NCBI GenBank assembly: GCA_964533935.1
Contig: CAZHOG010000001.1
Span: forward strand, 103,640 to 167,639
Direction: 5' to 3'
DNA: 64,000 bases
Source: RUG14121 sp964533935
Lineage (GTDB): Bacteria; Bacillota_I; Bacilli_A; RF39; UBA660
Part shown: piece by piece, positions 34,716 to 43,094 of the stretch
Numbering within the stretch: position 1 is the first letter of the stretch
Layout: each line of letters begins with the position of its first letter
Made by a program: the position numbers and the translations under genes
The notes under the pieces: generated by a model
What the model was told of the DNA's origin: nothing
The model's input: only the letters and a program-made list of their open reading frames with translations
The model's database searches: none

Positions 34716-35131
34716 AATACTTCTGCTCCAAACTTAGATATTATTTGATTATTAATTATTTTAATTGTTTTGTCATCAGATAAATCAATCAATTTAGAAT
34801 ACTTTTCAATATCTTCAAATAATTTTTCATTAATAAATTTTTCCTTTTTAAAATATTCTATATTATTTTCGTTATAATATTTTTGCATTTTTCTAATGGA
34901 TTTTTCATTGGATACAATAGCATCATATATATGATATAAATTGCCATCAAAATAAATTTTATTCTTATTTCCAGTAATAGCCAGTGCCGAATCATAGCTT
35001 GAATAAACACCAGTTTGAAATATAGTAATTGGTTTTACCTCAATAGTATTTTTTAAATTATTATAATAATATAAAGATATAATTACTCCAATTCCAATAG
35101 CAGCCAGTACAAACAATAATATTTTTTTCAT
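34712..35131 (-). CDS. Membrane-anchored SPOR-like protein (possible SpoIIB counterpart)
   Basis: A 139-residue protein with one N-terminal membrane helix (KKILLFVLAAIGIGVIISLY) and an outside domain whose pattern (TIFQTGVYSSYDSALAI, then NLYHIYDAIVSNEKSIRK, then NNIEYFKKE) follows the beta-alpha-beta-beta-alpha-beta repeat of SPOR domains, which bind glycan strands stripped of stem peptides at division sites. In B. subtilis spoIIB, a SPOR protein of engulfment, lies just upstream of maf-radC-mreBCD. The same position here suggests a reduced SpoIIB, but the cytoplasmic part is missing and maf is absent. Alternatively it is a general division SPOR protein. GGTGAT precedes the ATG. Confidence 0.6.
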   Translation of the reverse strand: MKKILLFVLAAIGIGVIISLYYYNNLKNTIEVKPITIFQTGVYSSYDSALAITGNKNKIYFDGNLYHIYDAIVSNEKSIRKMQKYYNENNIEYFKKEKFINEKLFEDIEKYSKLIDLSDDKTIKIINNQIISKFGAEVL

Positions 35132-35201
35132 TTAATCACCAACATATTTATACCAAATACGTATTAAAAAAAATGTCATATTATGAAAAATATATTTAAT
35201 A

Positions 35202-35230
35202 TTGCAAATATTGAAGATATTTGATAGAAT
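35202..35230 (+). promoter_or_regulatory. Promoter of rpsT
   Basis: TTGCAA, 17-base spacer, TAGAAT on the plus strand, about 33 bases before the rpsT ATG. It is divergent from the SPOR gene. Confidence 0.75.
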
Positions 35231-35262
35231 TAGTAATGTATTTAAAAGGAAGGAGATACTTT

Positions 35263-35526
35263 ATGCCAAATATTAAGAGCTCTAAAAAGGCAGTAAAAGT
35301 TATAGCTAAAAAGACTGATAACAATCATGAACTTAAAGCTAAAGTAAAAAATTATATCAAAAATACTGATAAAGCTATCAATTCAAATGATGTAGAAAAA
35401 GCTTCAACATTATTAAAAGATACTCAAAAAAATATTGATAAAGCTGTAAGTAAAGGATTAATTAAAAAGAATACTGCAGCAAGACAAAAATCAAGATTAA
35501 CACAAAAAGTAAAAAATATGAAGTAA
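35263..35526 (+). CDS. rpsT: Ribosomal protein S20 (bS20)
   Basis: Helical 30S protein of 87 residues that binds 16S rRNA early in assembly. The start MPNIKSSKKAVKVIAKKTDN is chosen because AAGGAG lies six bases upstream; an in-frame ATG at 35221 lies inside the promoter and cannot be used from it. The Ala/Lys-rich three-helix pattern ends with KGLIKKNTAARQKSRLTQKV, the S20 C-terminal signature. It is transcribed alone, with its own promoter and terminator. Confidence 0.96.
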   Translation: MPNIKSSKKAVKVIAKKTDNNHELKAKVKNYIKNTDKAINSNDVEKASTLLKDTQKNIDKAVSKGLIKKNTAARQKSRLTQKVKNMK

Positions 35527-35547
35527 TAATTGAATACTTCATTTTTT
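35518..35547 (+). terminator. Terminator after rpsT
   Basis: ATGAAGTA (35518-35525) pairs with TACTTCAT (35535-35542), followed by six Ts. It overlaps the rpsT stop codon. Confidence 0.8.
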
Positions 35548-35558
35548 AATGCTAAAAT
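35530..35558 (+). promoter_or_regulatory. Promoter of the transglutaminase-like gene, inside the rpsT terminator
   Basis: TTGAAT, 17-base spacer ending TGC, TAAAAT. The -35 lies in the hairpin loop and arm of the preceding terminator. Confidence 0.6.
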
Positions 35559-35576
35559 TACAATATAGGTGATTTC

Positions 35577-36551
35577 ATGAATAATACAAAACCAAATATA
35601 TTTGTCACAATAAGTTGTTGTTGTTTAATTTTATTAGTTATAATAAATATCAATAAAATTAAAAATCATATGGCTGATATGTTAGAACAAAATCCAAATA
35701 TAATTTTAGCTAATGTTTCAAAATATACTTTAAAACAAGATTTTATTTATGTACAACATACCGATACTTTTACTCCATTTAGTAAACAAGATTTAAAAAA
35801 TATTATTTATTCTGCAGTTGATAGTGGTTGGAATAATTTCACATTTTATTGTCCTAAAGAATATACTAATTGTGTTCATGACATAACTGAATTAACTGAT
35901 GATCAAGAAGCATTAACTCATTTAAATAACTTTGTTCATCCATATAATAGTTTTTCTAATCTAAAAACTACTATTGCTGACTCTGGTGAAATTAATTTAA
36001 ATATCGAATATTTATATACTCAAGAAAAAATAGAAAAAATAAATAAAGTTGTTGATGATTTTATTTCTAAAAATATTACTTCTGAAATGGAAGATTATGA
36101 AAAAATAAAAGTTATTCATGATTATATTATAAATAATTCTAAATATGATGTTGAAAGAAATAATCAAAAAAATAGTAAATATGATTCATACACTGCATAT
36201 GGTCCTTTAATTGAAGGTTATGCTACTTGTAATGGTTATACAGATGCTATGGCTATTTTCTTAAACAAATTAGGATATAAGAATTATAAAATAGCTACTA
36301 CTCCTGAAGATGAAAATTCTACTGGACATATTTGGAATGCTGTTTTTGTAAATGGAAGATGGTTACATCTTGATGCAACTTGGGATGATCCTGTAAGTGA
36401 AGATAATAAAGATTATTTATTACATAAATATTTTCTTATTACTAATGATGAATTATTAAAAGCAGATGAAGGAAAAGTTGTTGTTAAAGAACATAACTTC
36501 TTAAAAAATATTTATTCAGAATTTAAAGAAACTAATGAAAAAGAATCATAA
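35577..36551 (+). CDS. Membrane-anchored transglutaminase-like protein
   Basis: A 324-residue protein with an N-terminal membrane helix (IFVTISCCCLILLVIININ), followed by about 130 residues of unknown fold and a transglutaminase-like (papain-fold) domain at about 180-300. Its triad is visible: Cys in GYATCNGYTDAM, His in TGHIWNAVFVNG, Asp in LHLDATWDDP. Secreted members of this family (TgpA/CYK3-like) cut or cross-link surface or wall components, but the substrate is unknown. AGGTGAT precedes the ATG. It is convergent with miaA, sharing a bidirectional terminator. Confidence 0.8.
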   Translation: MNNTKPNIFVTISCCCLILLVIININKIKNHMADMLEQNPNIILANVSKYTLKQDFIYVQHTDTFTPFSKQDLKNIIYSAVDSGWNNFTFYCPKEYTNCVHDITELTDDQEALTHLNNFVHPYNSFSNLKTTIADSGEINLNIEYLYTQEKIEKINKVVDDFISKNITSEMEDYEKIKVIHDYIINNSKYDVERNNQKNSKYDSYTAYGPLIEGYATCNGYTDAMAIFLNKLGYKNYKIATTPEDENSTGHIWNAVFVNGRWLHLDATWDDPVSEDNKDYLLHKYFLITNDELLKADEGKVVVKEHNFLKNIYSEFKETNEKES

Positions 36552-36568
36552 TTATTTATGATTCTTTT
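36539..36568. terminator. Bidirectional terminator between the transglutaminase-like gene and miaA
   Basis: AAAAGAATCATAA (36539-36551) and TTATGATTCTTTT (36556-36568) form a perfect 13-base stem with a 4-base loop. Both genes' stop codons lie in the arms. Confidence 0.9.
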
Positions 36569-37413
36569 TTAATATACTCTTCTACTTCATTTATTGTATT
36601 TTCAAAATTATTATAATCAACATTAAACCATTTAATATTCATTTGATTATTAAACCAAGTATATTGTCTCTTTGCATAATGCCTTGATCTTTGTTTAATT
36701 AAATCCAATGCTTCATCCAAAGTTAATTTATTATTAAAATATTCAAATAATTCTTTATAACCTATTCCTGTATTTAATGACTTACAATCAATTTTCATAT
36801 CATAAAAATGTCTTGCTTCATTCAATAACCCATCTTCTACCATTTTATCAACTCTAGAATTAATTATATTATAAAGATTATCTCTATTTGTTGTTAATCC
36901 AATAAAATAGACATTATCATATAACAATTTAGGTTCAACTTTTTCTTCTATATTTTTGTTTAAAAATCTAATAAGTCTTTTTCTATTATTTATATGAATA
37001 TCCATTTGTGGATCTTTTTTTAATGCCATATCAAATAATTCATTATTAGAATAACTATCATAATTATTACTATTATCGTCATTATCAAATCTATAATCAT
37101 ATAAAGCTGCCTTTAAATACAAGCCTGTTCCACCAACAAGTATTAAATTTTTTTTCTTATTGTCTTCAATTATTTTACGGCAATCCCTTTGATAATCAAA
37201 AACTGTATAATTATTTTTAATATCACAAAAATCTAATAAATGATGCTTTATCCCCTGTTGTTCTTCTTTTGTTGCTTTTGCTGTTGCAATATTCATATCT
37301 TTATAAACTTGCATAGCATCACAATTTATTATTTCGGCATCAAACTTTTTCGCAAGTTCAACACTCATTTTTGTTTTTCCGACTCCAGTTGGACCAACAA
37401 CACATATTATCAT
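36556..37413 (-). CDS. miaA: tRNA dimethylallyltransferase MiaA
   Basis: Transfers a dimethylallyl group to A37 of tRNAs reading UNN codons; 285 residues. Walker A is GPTGVGKTKMS, the substrate-binding CDAMQVYKDMNIATAK is present, and LVGGTGLYLKA and the C-terminal RSRHYAKRQYTWFN finish the family set. An optimal sigma-A-type promoter lies upstream, back-to-back with that of the ABC exporter. There is no hfq or mutS neighbour, though mutL is 2 kb away. Confidence 0.95.
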   Translation of the reverse strand: MIICVVGPTGVGKTKMSVELAKKFDAEIINCDAMQVYKDMNIATAKATKEEQQGIKHHLLDFCDIKNNYTVFDYQRDCRKIIEDNKKKNLILVGGTGLYLKAALYDYRFDNDDNSNNYDSYSNNELFDMALKKDPQMDIHINNRKRLIRFLNKNIEEKVEPKLLYDNVYFIGLTTNRDNLYNIINSRVDKMVEDGLLNEARHFYDMKIDCKSLNTGIGYKELFEYFNNKLTLDEALDLIKQRSRHYAKRQYTWFNNQMNIKWFNVDYNNFENTINEVEEYIKKES

Positions 37414-37446
37414 AATACACGAACTTTCTAGTAATTTTGTGAGTAT

Positions 37447-37475
37447 ATTATATCATTTTCACCATACTATTTCAA
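37447..37475 (-). promoter_or_regulatory. Promoter of miaA
   Basis: TTGAAA, 17-base spacer ending TGA, TATAAT on the minus strand. Its -35 lies four bases from the -35 of the divergent exporter promoter. Confidence 0.8.
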
Positions 37476-37478
37476 CGA

Positions 37479-37507
37479 TTGTTATTTAATATGTAATCTG
37501 ATAGAAT
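37479..37507 (+). promoter_or_regulatory. Promoter of the ABC exporter
   Basis: TTGTTA, 17-base spacer ending TGA, TAGAAT on the plus strand. It is divergent and back-to-back with the miaA promoter, so polymerases could compete. Confidence 0.65.
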
Positions 37508-37559
37508 TAATCTAGATAAGGAGTGATGAAAAATAAAAGAAGTAATTAGAAGTATCAAA

Positions 37560-39263
37560 ATGGTTTATAGATACACAAAAGAATATAAAAAATACTTAAT
37601 AATTTATATTATCTTTATTCCATTATTATCAGCAATAAGTATTATTGCCCCATTATTTGAAGCAAAAGAACTATTATATATTACAAATTCAGTGTATAAG
37701 GATTTATTCCAAATAGCCCTATTAATATTTACCATTGAAATATGTAGGAATTTTTTCATATTTTTTTCCAAACAATCTTTGCTAAAATACTTTAGAGAAT
37801 CAATGAAAATCTTAAAAATGCTTGCGTTGCGTGCAGTATTACACATTAAAAATAAAAATCTTGATGAAATATCTTCTGGAGTCATAATTGATAGAGTCAA
37901 TAAAGATTGTTCCAAAATGGCTGATATAATTCCAACTATTGTTGATAATTCCATTGGTATAATAACTAATTTAGGAGTTTTAGTTACTATTTTCTTTATT
38001 AATAAAATTCTATGGATTTTCTTAATATCAGGAGCCATTATTGTGTATATTTTCAATAGGATTAGAATATCAAAGTTTTTTGCATTTGACAAAAAAATGA
38101 GAGTTCAAGGTGAAAAAGTCACTTCATTTATATCAGAATTTATACGTGGTATTAGAGATATTAAAGTATTAAATGCTAATGAATCATTTTTAAATGAAGC
38201 CAATAATCAAATAGAAACTCATAATTCTCTTAATTATGAAGGAATACTAAGTTTACGAAAATATGATTTAATAACAGGATCTATTAAAGATTTACTTAAT
38301 CTAATATTTATATTTATTTCAATTATAATGCTTAAATATAATACAATTTCTGTAGCAGGATTATTAGCTGTATATATGTATAAAAATAGAATATATAATA
38401 TGTTTAATTTCTATACTAGTTTACAAGAAGCATTACAAGATTTCAAATTATCAAGTCAGAGAGTATTTGAAATAATTGAAGGAGATAAATATGAAAGAGA
38501 ATCTTTTGGAAAAACTAAATTAAAAAAAGTTAATGGTGATTTTGAATTCAAACATGTCAATTTTTCATATAAAAAGAATATTCCCGTCTTAAAAGATGTA
38601 AGCTTTAAGGTTGAGGCTAACACAACAGTAGCATTTGTTGGTAAAAGTGGTAGCGGTAAAACAACAATTTTCGGACTTCTTTCTAAATTATATGAAGTAA
38701 ATTCAGGTTCAATTTATATTGATGGCATTGATATAAATGAATTAACTGAGGATTCTATTCGTGGAAATATGACAATCATTAATCAATCACCATATATATT
38801 TAATATGAGTATTATTGATAATCTTAAAATTGTTAATCCTAGCATTACTTTAAAAGAAATTAAAAAAGCTTGTAAAATGGCTTGTTTAGATGAATATATA
38901 AATACCTTACCAGAAAAATATAATACTATAGTTGGTGAGGGTGGCATTACTTTATCCGGTGGTCAAAGACAAAGACTTGCTATTGCTCGTGCCTTAATTC
39001 AAAAAACAGAAATTATTCTTTTTGATGAAGCTACAAGTGCATTAGATAATGAAACACAAGAACAAATTCAAGAAGCTATTAATAATATGAAAAATGAATA
39101 TACTATATTAATAATTGCTCATAGATTTTCTACAGTAATAAACAGTGATAAAATTATTTATATAAATAATGGCAAAATACAAGCCGAAGGTACTCACAGT
39201 GAATTATTAAAAAAATCTAAAGGTTATAAAAAACTTTATGAATTAGAACTAAAAAACAAATAA
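37560..39263 (+). CDS. ABC exporter, fused permease and ATPase
   Basis: Half-transporter of 567 residues: six membrane helices (to about 300), then an ATPase domain with Walker A VGKSGSGKTT, Q-loop INQSPYIF, signature LSGGQRQRLAIARAL, Walker B ILFDEATSALD and the switch His in IIAHRFST. Substrate unknown; peptide or lipid export is typical. The first ATG at 37560 lacks a ribosome site. AAGGAG lies at 37518, nine bases before an in-frame ATA at 37533 that would add (M)KEVIRSIK, a typical exporter N-terminus, so the true start may be the ATA. It probably acts as a homodimer, since no partner half-transporter is adjacent. Confidence 0.9.
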   Translation: MVYRYTKEYKKYLIIYIIFIPLLSAISIIAPLFEAKELLYITNSVYKDLFQIALLIFTIEICRNFFIFFSKQSLLKYFRESMKILKMLALRAVLHIKNKNLDEISSGVIIDRVNKDCSKMADIIPTIVDNSIGIITNLGVLVTIFFINKILWIFLISGAIIVYIFNRIRISKFFAFDKKMRVQGEKVTSFISEFIRGIRDIKVLNANESFLNEANNQIETHNSLNYEGILSLRKYDLITGSIKDLLNLIFIFISIIMLKYNTISVAGLLAVYMYKNRIYNMFNFYTSLQEALQDFKLSSQRVFEIIEGDKYERESFGKTKLKKVNGDFEFKHVNFSYKKNIPVLKDVSFKVEANTTVAFVGKSGSGKTTIFGLLSKLYEVNSGSIYIDGIDINELTEDSIRGNMTIINQSPYIFNMSIIDNLKIVNPSITLKEIKKACKMACLDEYINTLPEKYNTIVGEGGITLSGGQRQRLAIARALIQKTEIILFDEATSALDNETQEQIQEAINNMKNEYTILIIAHRFSTVINSDKIIYINNGKIQAEGTHSELLKKSKGYKKLYELELKNK

Positions 39264-39290
39264 GCATTTTACTTATTTGTTTTTTAGTTC
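39246..39290. terminator. Bidirectional terminator between the ABC exporter and mutL
   Basis: A perfect 19-base stem (39246-39264 with 39272-39290) with a 7-base loop, including the last codons of both genes. Confidence 0.9.
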
Positions 39291-41032
39291 ATTACCCTTT
39301 TAAACATTCTTTCTAGATCATAAATACTAAATTTGATTATTGTAGGTCTTCCATGAGGACAATTATATGGATTATCACATTCACATAATTCATTTAGAAG
39401 TTCTTCTTGAGCCTCATGAGATATTCTCATATTCGCTTTAATACTCATTTTACAAGCAATAGTTGCTGCAATGTGATCATTAAATCTAATTGGGTCAAAT
39501 TTCTTTTTATCATTTATAACTATATCTATTATTCTTCGAATTGATTCCTCTTCTGCTCCATTTATTACCCAACTTGGATGAGCTTTTATAACAACTGTAT
39601 TAATACCAAATTCATCAATATCAAAACCTAAATCTTTTAAATATTCAAAGTTTTGTTTTAATACTAAAAATTCTCCAGCAGATAACTCAATAGTAATTGG
39701 AAATAATAAACCGATTTGGCTTATTTTTTTATTTTTTAATCCTTTTAGAACTTTTTCATAATTAACTCTTTCTTGAGCAGCATGCTGATCAATTAAATAT
39801 AATCCTTCTTCATTTTCGGCAATTATATATGTTCCATGAGCAAGTCCAACCGGATATAAAACTAAATTTTTCATCTCTTTATTTACAACAATATTCTCTT
39901 CTTGAGAAACCATATTACTTAAATCAAATTCTGTTTGAATACTTTCTTCATATACATCTTGCGTTTCTTCAGCAATTTTACTAGAGATTATATCATCCTT
40001 AATTTCATTATAAGTTTCAGGCAATCTTCCAACAGCATCAGGAATAAGAAGATTTTTATATAATGCATTTTTAAAAGTTTTAAAAATAAGATCGTTTAAT
40101 ACATCCATCTTAGCCATTTTAATATCCTGTTTTGTTGGATGAATATTTACATCTATTAAAGTTGGATCAGTATCAATTTTTAAAACAACAATTGGATATT
40201 TTGTATCTGGTTTATATGTATAATAAGCATCATTAATTGCTCTATTTAAATCATTATTTCTAATAACTCGATCATTAACAATAGTTATCATATGATTCCT
40301 ATTACTTTTTAATATTTCAGGCTTGCAAATATAACCATAAATATCATAATCATCATTACTATTTCTAACTTCAATCATTTTGCTAGAAACATTTAACCCA
40401 TATACTTCATGAATAGTTTTCAATAAATTATCACTACCACTTGTTTTTACAATAATATGATCATTATTAATTAAAGTAAAACTAATATTACTATGTGCAA
40501 GGGATTCTTTCTCAATCAATGAAACACAATTAGCTAGTTCGCTTTGTTCAGATTTTAAATATTTTAATCTAGCCGGAGTATTATAAAATAAATTAGAAAT
40601 AGTAATACTTGTGCCTTTTTTAGCATCTGATTTTTCATTGCTAATTAATTCTCCACCTTTAATATGAATAGTATTCCCAATATTACCTGTACTTGTTTTT
40701 AATACTACTTCAGAAACAGATGCTATTGATGGTAATGCCTCTCCCCTAAATCCTAAAGTACCAATAAAAAACAAATCATCATCTCGATACAATTTAGACG
40801 TTGCATGTCTTAAAAATGCTAATTTTGCATCTTCTTCGTCCATGCCAATTCCATCATCTTCTACTTTAATTAATTTTAAACCACCATCTTGTAAATTAAT
40901 AACAATTTGATTAGCTAATGCATCTATACTATTTTCAACTAATTCTTTAACAACTGAAGAACATTTTTCTACAACTTCTCCAGCAGCAATTTTATTAGCT
41001 AAATTCTCACTCATTACCTTAATTTTACTCAT
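39284..41032 (-). CDS. mutL: DNA mismatch repair protein MutL
   Basis: GHKL ATPase that couples mismatch recognition to repair; 582 residues. The ATG at 41032 is chosen because AGGAAG lies eight bases upstream; a GTG at 41041 also reads in frame. N-terminal ATPase motifs ELVENSIDA, DDGIGM, GFRGEALPSIASV and the DNA-binding domain are present. The C-terminal domain carries DQHAAQERVNYE, the metal-binding endonuclease motif found in species lacking MutH, and CPHGRPT near the end. Its start overlaps the yqeH stop. mutS is not adjacent. Confidence 0.95.
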   Translation of the reverse strand: MSKIKVMSENLANKIAAGEVVEKCSSVVKELVENSIDALANQIVINLQDGGLKLIKVEDDGIGMDEEDAKLAFLRHATSKLYRDDDLFFIGTLGFRGEALPSIASVSEVVLKTSTGNIGNTIHIKGGELISNEKSDAKKGTSITISNLFYNTPARLKYLKSEQSELANCVSLIEKESLAHSNISFTLINNDHIIVKTSGSDNLLKTIHEVYGLNVSSKMIEVRNSNDDYDIYGYICKPEILKSNRNHMITIVNDRVIRNNDLNRAINDAYYTYKPDTKYPIVVLKIDTDPTLIDVNIHPTKQDIKMAKMDVLNDLIFKTFKNALYKNLLIPDAVGRLPETYNEIKDDIISSKIAEETQDVYEESIQTEFDLSNMVSQEENIVVNKEMKNLVLYPVGLAHGTYIIAENEEGLYLIDQHAAQERVNYEKVLKGLKNKKISQIGLLFPITIELSAGEFLVLKQNFEYLKDLGFDIDEFGINTVVIKAHPSWVINGAEEESIRRIIDIVINDKKKFDPIRFNDHIAATIACKMSIKANMRISHEAQEELLNELCECDNPYNCPHGRPTIIKFSIYDLERMFKRVMN

Positions 41033-42029
41033 AATATTCACTTCCTAAAAATGATTTACGAAGTTCAATTAAATCATGATTATTAGTATATATATTTATG
41101 TCACATTCTTTTTTAATATTAATAAATCCTAAACTTTTTATTACAACATCTGTATTAGGTAAAATATGATACGTAACAAGTTCATATTCTTTTAATCTAT
41201 CATTGGATTCAAAGACATGTTTTATATCTAAAAGATTACTCATATATACAGTAAAACTATTAGTATCATCTAAATTAGTAATTCTAAATTTATTTTCAAT
41301 AATTATACTTGAATCTTTTTTTAACTGATAATTACCTGGTTTAATAAATTTCTTAGGACTTAATTTCTTTATTAAATCCATTTCATTATTATTATATATT
41401 GTATTACTTAATGTAAAACCAGGAGTATCAATAAAAGTATATTCTCCAACATGTATATTAATAAAACCTAAAGTAGTATTGGGGATTAAACTTGTATTAA
41501 TCACATCTTTTTCTTTATTCATTAATTTATTTAATAAAGTAGACTTACCAGCATTTGTATATCCCATAATATAACTTTTTGTATAATTTTTTTCATCTAA
41601 AATTTTATATATTTTTGAAATATTTGTACCTTTTAATGAACTTAAAAAAATAACATTATCATATATTTTATAAGTATTTTGTAACCATACTTTAACTTTA
41701 TCAAAATTAAATGAATTTGGAATAATATCTAATTTACTTACTATTAAACATTTTTCTTTTTTAATTGATTTAAAAGTATTCATAACTTCTTTATTTAAAT
41801 TAAAAAAATCAACTAAAAAAAACACAAAATTATCTGATGCATTAACTTTATCTATAATTTTTTTAGTAGAAATATTTAAAGATACTATTTTTGATTCATT
41901 ATAATTCATCATTTTATAACATCTCTCACAATATTTTGCATCATTTATTTTATTTTCTTTAATAAAACCTAATTTTTTTTCATCTTCAGATTGAAGTAAA
42001 ACTCCACATCCAATACATTTTTTAGTCAT
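41025..42029 (-). CDS. yqeH: YqeH-type circularly permuted GTPase
   Basis: Ribosome biogenesis GTPase required for 30S assembly in Bacillus; 334 residues. An N-terminal four-cysteine zinc finger (CIGCG ... CERCYK) is followed by the permuted G domain: G4-type VSKLD, G1 GYTNAGKST, G3 DTPGF, and a C-terminal domain of the type seen in nitric-oxide-synthase-associated proteins. AAGAGGT within the end of yqeG serves as ribosome site. It follows yqeG as in B. subtilis. The usual followers (aroE, yqeI, nadD) are replaced by mutL here. Confidence 0.93.
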   Translation of the reverse strand: MTKKCIGCGVLLQSEDEKKLGFIKENKINDAKYCERCYKMMNYNESKIVSLNISTKKIIDKVNASDNFVFFLVDFFNLNKEVMNTFKSIKKEKCLIVSKLDIIPNSFNFDKVKVWLQNTYKIYDNVIFLSSLKGTNISKIYKILDEKNYTKSYIMGYTNAGKSTLLNKLMNKEKDVINTSLIPNTTLGFINIHVGEYTFIDTPGFTLSNTIYNNNEMDLIKKLSPKKFIKPGNYQLKKDSSIIIENKFRITNLDDTNSFTVYMSNLLDIKHVFESNDRLKEYELVTYHILPNTDVVIKSLGFINIKKECDINIYTNNHDLIELRKSFLGSEYYE

Positions 42030-42543
42030 AATACTTACCTCTTTGTAAAATATCTCTTTTTTCTAAATATTTAAATATTTTATTTTCAAAAAATCTATTA
42101 ATTTTTGTTCCTATTCCATCAATATTACTCATTGGGTTTAACAAAATACTAGTAATTCCAACATGATTAGCACCTAAAATATCGGTTAATAATTGATCCC
42201 CCATTGCAGCAACTTCACTATCTTTAAAATTATACATTTTCATAATTTTATGATATTTTTGTGGTAATGGTTTTTTACTAGAAGCTGATGTATCAACGTT
42301 TAATATTTCTTTAAAAGAACGAAGTCTATTTCTAGGACTATTACTCATAATTATTAATTTAAACCCCATAGCTTCAAGTTCATTAAATAAATCTCTAATA
42401 GATTTATCAGGTGTATCAACATTTAATGGAGCAATTGTATTATCCAAATCAAATAAAATACATTTTATTCCATTTCTTTTTAATTTTTCATAATCAATTG
42501 TATATATACTTTTTGCATAAATGTCAGGTACAAATATATCCAT
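42022..42543 (-). CDS. yqeG: YqeG-type HAD phosphatase
   Basis: Small HAD-superfamily hydrolase, 173 residues, class IIIA. Motif I is LFDLDNTIAP (nucleophile and acid/base Asp), motif II is IIMSNSPRNR, and motif IV is AMGDQLLTDILGAN. Homologues are conserved beside yqeH and may act as phosphatidylglycerophosphatase-like enzymes, but substrate here is unproven. AAGGAGA precedes the ATG. It overlaps yqeH by eight bases, so the pair is coupled. Confidence 0.92.
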   Translation of the reverse strand: MDIFVPDIYAKSIYTIDYEKLKRNGIKCILFDLDNTIAPLNVDTPDKSIRDLFNELEAMGFKLIIMSNSPRNRLRSFKEILNVDTSASSKKPLPQKYHKIMKMYNFKDSEVAAMGDQLLTDILGANHVGITSILLNPMSNIDGIGTKINRFFENKIFKYLEKRDILQRGKYYD

Positions 42544-42553
42544 AGTAATCTCC

Positions 42554-43006
42554 TTAATTATTATTTGTTCTTACAAAATAATTTTCTAATTTGTCTTTTG
42601 TATAAAATGTTTTGCAATCGGCAGTATTGCATAATTTATTATCTTTATAGTATAAATGACTATTATTTTTTACACTATTTCTATAAAAAACTAAATCAAT
42701 TTCATCATTATCAACACTATATGTACCAGTTGCTGATGTTCCATCCTCTTCTTCATTAGTTAATCCAATAGTATAAAATGTTCCATCTTTAGATAAATGT
42801 AATTCTTGTGTATAAGTTTTAACCACTTTGCTATCATCTTCACTATCAGTAAATTCATAAGCAATAAACCATGTTCCTATATATTTTTTATCTATTTCTT
42901 TCTTATGGTTAAATACTAAATCCAAAGTCAAAATAAGTGCTATAGCAAATAAAAGTGTCCCGAAAACTCTCATTATTTTCTTTTGCTTTTTATTAATTTT
43001 TTTCAT
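42554..43006 (-). CDS. Membrane-anchored lipocalin-like protein of unknown function
   Basis: A 150-residue protein with a basic N-terminus, one membrane helix (RVFGTLLFAIALILTLDLVF) and an outside beta-rich domain (YIGTWFIAYEFTD, LHLSKDGTFYTIG, GTYSVDNDEIDLVFY) with the G-x-W and turn pattern of lipocalin-like or META-type beta sheets. Two cysteines (LCNTADCK) may form a disulphide. It heads the yqeG-yqeH-mutL unit. GAGGTGG precedes the ATG. No ligand is suggested. Confidence 0.75.
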   Translation of the reverse strand: MKKINKKQKKIMRVFGTLLFAIALILTLDLVFNHKKEIDKKYIGTWFIAYEFTDSEDDSKVVKTYTQELHLSKDGTFYTIGLTNEEEDGTSATGTYSVDNDEIDLVFYRNSVKNNSHLYYKDNKLCNTADCKTFYTKDKLENYFVRTNNN

Positions 43007-43032
43007 AAATCCACCTCATAATCAATACATTT

Positions 43033-43041
43033 ATTATATCA
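43033..43041 (-). promoter_or_regulatory. Extended -10 promoter element before the lipocalin-like gene, yqeG, yqeH and mutL
   Basis: Minus-strand TGATATAAT about 27 bases before the ATG, without a clear -35. Confidence 0.5.
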
Positions 43042-43066
43042 TAGATAGTTCTTATTTAAAATGAAA

Positions 43067-43089
43067 AAACCACTTTAAAAAGTAGTTTA
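43067..43089 (-). terminator. Terminator after the 312-residue gene
   Basis: On the minus strand AACTACTTT pairs with AAAGTGGTT (one U.G pair), followed by a U-run, just beyond the stop at 43095. Confidence 0.6.
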
Positions 43090-43094
43090 TATCA

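Noticed and set aside
37604..38092. 162-residue minus-strand open frame inside the ABC exporter
   Set aside because: It is fully antisense to conserved membrane helices of the exporter and has no ribosome site. Its hydrophobicity is inherited from the complement.
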